Part shown: positions 61,209 through 64,000 of the stretch, piece after piece | How positions within the stretch are numbered: position 1 is the stretch's first letter | Layout of the letters: every line of letters starts with the position of its first letter | DNA from: Heliocidaris erythrogramma | Taxonomy: Eukaryota; Echinodermata; Echinoidea; Camarodonta; Echinometridae | DNA: 64,000 nucleotides | Direction of reading: 5' to 3' | NCBI GenBank assembly: GCA_025617745.1 | Contig: CM046867.1 | Coordinates: forward strand, 30,062,705-30,126,704 | Translations under genes and position numbers: made by a program | The notes under the pieces: model-generated | Told to the model about the DNA's origin: nothing | Database searches by the model: none | Seen by the model: only the letters and a program-made list of their open reading frames with translations

Positions 61209-63381
61209 GAGAAGGAGCTGGCTGTGGCTCAGGAGGCGGGACCCTAGACACGCGACTGCGTTGACCCGAAACGGGACCAGCAGGTCTACGCTGAACAGGG
61301 GCCCGCGTTGGCTTAGAGCTAGTGTGAAACTGCTTAGTCATATCCGAGATCTGCTTACGCGCATCGATCTCTCTCTGAAAAACCGTAGCGAATTTACCAC
61401 CAAAAAGCGAAGGACCCCGAGACGGAACATCTCGGAGAAGTTGAGCAATGCCCGACTCTCTAACACCCAGTGCCGAGAGAGCCGAGGTCCTGCGACGGAA
61501 CGTAGCCGAAGCAGCTGCGGTGGAAAGCTGCGACCACTGCAGACAAAAAAGAGTATGCAACAGGTCGTCAATAATCAGCTTGTCACCATCGGTAACATTC
61601 AACTCCTCCGCCCTGGACCTAAGGTCGGAGAGAAACCCTTGAAACGCCGACAAACGCATCCCCGACCTAACCTGGCTTTCAATATTAGACCAGATCTTAT
61701 CCTCCGCCTTGAAAGCGGCGGAGGTAAGCGGATTAGTCGCCCGTAAGCGACGACCAACCTCCAAAATCTCAGGAGACAGAGTCTTAGCCTTAAAAAAGCT
61801 GTCTTGGTCCTGAGAACAAAAGGCAAAGGCCTTACCCTTGACCGCATTAGAGCGCTTAATCAACAGCGCGGCCTCAATGCGGTCATACTCCAGCTTGAAA
61901 ACCTCCTCAAGAGCGATACCCTCAGAGGAATCCTGCTGCTTAAATTTCCAACGCGAAGTCGAACCCTGCGCGCGGGTTGACTGAAATTCAGGGAGATATT
62001 TGGACAACAAAGCAATCGCTTCTACCCCGCGAAGAGCAAGCGATTGAGACTCCGCCTGCCCAAGCGATTCGGGAACCGAAGCTTGAGAAGCCACATCCGA
62101 ATCTGGTTCCACCCGAGTGGAATGAGACAAAGGAGCACTAACAAAGGCCTCCGCAGGCAGAGCCTCGCATGGTTCAACAAAAGTCTCCTCGCCCGGCGGA
62201 GCCCCAAGGGCCGCGGGAATAGGAGGCACATGCGAATCCGACTCAGACAAAGAGGAATCAATCACAAAAGGCTGATTAGACTCAAGGCGAGATCCCTGAA
62301 TAGGGACAGAAGTCAGGGTTGAAGTAGCCGGTACAAAGGACCAACCCTGATTCTGAGCAAAAGCCCGCATCATACTGAACATATCAGCTTGAGAGGAGCT
62401 AGCTGGGTTAGCCAGGTCAGACGGGCAAGAGGCCGGCAAAGCCTTGCCACTTTTTGCCTTCTTCTTGGCCTTTTTCTTGGCTGGCTCGACAAAAGTCGTA
62501 GCCGAAACCCTTTTCTTAGAACGCTTAATCGGATTCGTTCGGGTCCCCGAAGCCTCTTCGGAAACACAAACCGATCCCTCCGCGGAGGGGCGTTCACTTC
62601 CCTTAAAGGGATTGGAGCGCTCATGGCGTAAGCCTAGAGAATCGCCCAAATCACCCATATTGGCTAAGCAAGAAGATGCAGTAGCCTTGGGTTGGGAGCT
62701 AAAAGCTCCCAGTGCGTGGGCAGACCGAGATGACTCGGTATGTGCCCGATGACTACTAAAGGCGTGTGAACCTGCTATTGGACCGCTCGAAAGCAGCAAT
62801 AGGGGAGCACTAGTAGTCACGCACTCAGGTGAAAACACCTGTTGCTCCGAAGAGCGTCCATAATTGTTAGCTCGAGCATTCCCATTAGCTGGCAATGTAG
62901 ACAGCCCAGGAAGTACTCGTTCCCCCATATGGCGTTTGCCGGGGGCTAGGGTTTGAGAACCCAGACCAACATGGACTAAGCCCGTGGGCTGCCCTGCAGT
63001 AGTGGGGCGCGTCTCCCCTAACGGATCAGAGCGAGTGAACGCTACCGTACGGGAAACAACAGCCCCCCCCTCTGGTCTCAGCGACCGGGGGATTGGATTC
63101 GAGATATCCAAACCACTAGAATCTGACGCCACCCACCCTGAAACCACGGGCTTCGGAGTTGACAATCCCGATTCAGTTAACGCCACCCGTCCCGAAGCCG
63201 CAAGCTCCGAGACTGGCAAACTCTGCAAGGAAACACCACTAGGCAACTTACCCTTAGCCCTCCTCCCTCCCCCGTGTACCGCAGTACTCGGGGGAGTTCT
63301 GGAAGGCCGAGTCGTCTTGCTAGACGACTCTTCGGAAGAAGCAGGTCTCCTTGACCTAGCTGCTTCTTCTTCCGAATCCAT
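61123..63381 (-). CDS. DIRS Gag-like ORF1
   Basis: The open frame starts at 63423, but I prefer the second ATG (63379-63381, MDSEEEAARSRRPASSEESS): it has a normal protein beginning, and a TTTTATTGCAG acceptor-like site lies four bases upstream. About 752 codons. Low-complexity Ser/Pro-rich N-terminal half with a basic cluster (PAKKKAKKKAKSG), a helical middle (SAFQGFLSDLRSRAEELNVT, LLHTLFCLQWSQL) and an Arg/Gly-rich end (PSRGRGSRGRGISRGTRGKA) that could bind RNA. Identity rests on position and composition. Confidence 0.8.
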   Translation of the reverse strand: MDSEEEAARSRRPASSEESSSKTTRPSRTPPSTAVHGGGRRAKGKLPSGVSLQSLPVSELAASGRVALTESGLSTPKPVVSGWVASDSSGLDISNPIPRSLRPEGGAVVSRTVAFTRSDPLGETRPTTAGQPTGLVHVGLGSQTLAPGKRHMGERVLPGLSTLPANGNARANNYGRSSEQQVFSPECVTTSAPLLLLSSGPIAGSHAFSSHRAHTESSRSAHALGAFSSQPKATASSCLANMGDLGDSLGLRHERSNPFKGSERPSAEGSVCVSEEASGTRTNPIKRSKKRVSATTFVEPAKKKAKKKAKSGKALPASCPSDLANPASSSQADMFSMMRAFAQNQGWSFVPATSTLTSVPIQGSRLESNQPFVIDSSLSESDSHVPPIPAALGAPPGEETFVEPCEALPAEAFVSAPLSHSTRVEPDSDVASQASVPESLGQAESQSLALRGVEAIALLSKYLPEFQSTRAQGSTSRWKFKQQDSSEGIALEEVFKLEYDRIEAALLIKRSNAVKGKAFAFCSQDQDSFFKAKTLSPEILEVGRRLRATNPLTSAAFKAEDKIWSNIESQVRSGMRLSAFQGFLSDLRSRAEELNVTDGDKLIIDDLLHTLFCLQWSQLSTAAASATFRRRTSALSALGVRESGIAQLLRDVPSRGPSLFGGKFATVFQREIDARKQISDMTKQFHTSSKPTRAPVQRRPAGPVSGQRSRVSRVPPPEPQPAPSRGRGSRGRGISRGTRGKAMASQKAKPGF

Positions 63382-63423
63382 ACCACTGCAATAAAACAGA
63401 CAATAAAGTATACTTTTTTTCAA

Positions 63424-63934
63424 AATAAGAAATACTTCAACTGAATGCAGTAAATAAGGGTAAAATTATTTGGGAGATATGCACTAAAGAAATTTTCACA
63501 GCCTAAAAACCGTAAGAATAAACGCCGAACCCGAAGGCTCGGTGACAAACGGAAACACCCGCAAACACGGAAATATCTACGTGGGGCTGACCGTGAAAGA
63601 GAAAAATAAATGCCAAGAAAGGGAATCAAAAAATCCCTTGCAATCGGCAAGAGTGACTATTAAAACACAAAGTACTATAATCTAAACGAATATAGGTACC
63701 TAAAAGTGCTTTAACTATGTGAAAAAGCGCACCAAAAAGATACTATACGACCTGATTTCAGGAGCGCTGTGACTATACGTCCTAACTCGTCGGGGGCGAG
63801 CAAGAAAGAGGGAGATGGCCGTAGCGTATTGACGCGCGTGAGTGGCAAAGGGGACAATAGGATTACGGGGGGTGCGCACAATATTGTGACACATGTGTGA
63901 TAATTCTCGAAGGGGTCCCGTAGTCAAGACTACA
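63424..63934 (-). promoter_or_regulatory. DIRS 5' leader region
   Basis: Between the terminal repeat and ORF1. It contains the sequence (63807-63955) that recurs inverted at 57859-58010. No ORF beyond short shadows. Transcription signals were not identified. Confidence 0.5.
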
Positions 63935-63975
63935 GGCATAATAGGTAGGTATATATGATTTATTGCAGTAAATTT
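63935..63975. repeat. DIRS right terminal inverted repeat
   Basis: GGCATAATAGGTAGGTATAT runs on to TTATTGCAGTAAATTT, exact inverse of 58124-58164. This is the 5' end of the minus-strand element. Confidence 0.92.
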
Positions 63976-64000
63976 TTCTTAGTTTTTGTTTTTTTTAATT

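Larger units (their letters stand above)
57828..63975 (-). mobile_element. DIRS-type tyrosine-recombinase retrotransposon, apparently intact
   Basis: Terminal inverted repeats of 41 bp match perfectly (58124-58164 and 63935-63975, AAATTTACTGCAATAAATCA...). On the minus strand there are three long ORFs in DIRS order: Gag-like, RT-RNase H, tyrosine recombinase. There is no integrase and no LTR pair. DIRS elements insert as circles through the recombinase and make no target duplication; none is seen. No stop or frameshift breaks any ORF. Confidence 0.92.

Overview
The window reads as an invertebrate deuterostome genome, most likely an echinoderm and probably a sea urchin. This is inferred from the spliced TRPC channel gene, the AT-rich introns full of MITEs, the tRNA-derived SINEs, the DIRS, Ty3/Gypsy and Harbinger elements, and two foldback elements built from about 15-bp tandem repeats, an architecture known from sea urchin TU elements. 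There is no prokaryotic or organellar signal.

Region 1 (1-23,831, + strand) is the last ten exons of a TRPC-type cation channel gene of the TRPC4/5-like sort. All nine introns have consistent GT-AG phases and give about 849 residues in frame: last ankyrin repeats, zinc site, S1-S6, pore, TRP box, C-terminal helices and a PDZ-type tail. Its introns are a repeat museum: an 817-bp hAT-like MITE with an 8-bp target duplication, two Lys-tRNA-like SINEs, a LINE 3' end, (TAC)n tracts, a foldback element that stops about 24 nt before an exon, and a long inverted repeat with roughly 400-bp arms.

Region 2 (23,832-31,800) has no gene I can support, only small palindromic MITEs. Region 3 (31,800-40,380) is a graveyard of domesticated-looking or decayed transposon genes: a PIN/XPG-like ORF, a pogo/Tigger DDE transposase ORF with a repetitive tail, a C-terminal transposase-like fragment split by a TTAA MITE, an 888-bp internally deleted Harbinger element with a TTA duplication, a repeat carrying direct-repeat nuclear-receptor-like motifs, and a broken transposon-type gene. 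Region 4 (40,387-44,647) is a foldback element with 15-bp and 26-bp repeats in its arms and no transposase.

Region 5 (44,778 to about 55,300) is the most interesting part: a decayed Ty3/Gypsy-class LTR retroelement with three unusual additions. Its Gag starts with a helix-hairpin-helix-like motif. Its integrase ends in a PHD finger, where chromoviruses carry a chromodomain. Downstream of pol, behind a good splice acceptor, lies a third ORF with a zinc-finger-like motif and a TatD-family metal-dependent nuclease domain, in the place where retroviruses keep env. Stops, frameshifts and a deletion through the RT catalytic box make this copy inactive.

Region 6 (56,991-57,685) holds a short LTR with a primer-binding-like site and a possible acidic exon. 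Region 7 (57,828-63,975, - strand) is a DIRS-type tyrosine-recombinase retrotransposon with three long intact ORFs (Gag-like, RT-RNase H, tyrosine recombinase) and 41-bp perfect terminal inverted repeats. It looks young and possibly autonomous. Positions of splice sites and repeat ends were read by eye; no database search or alignment was run.
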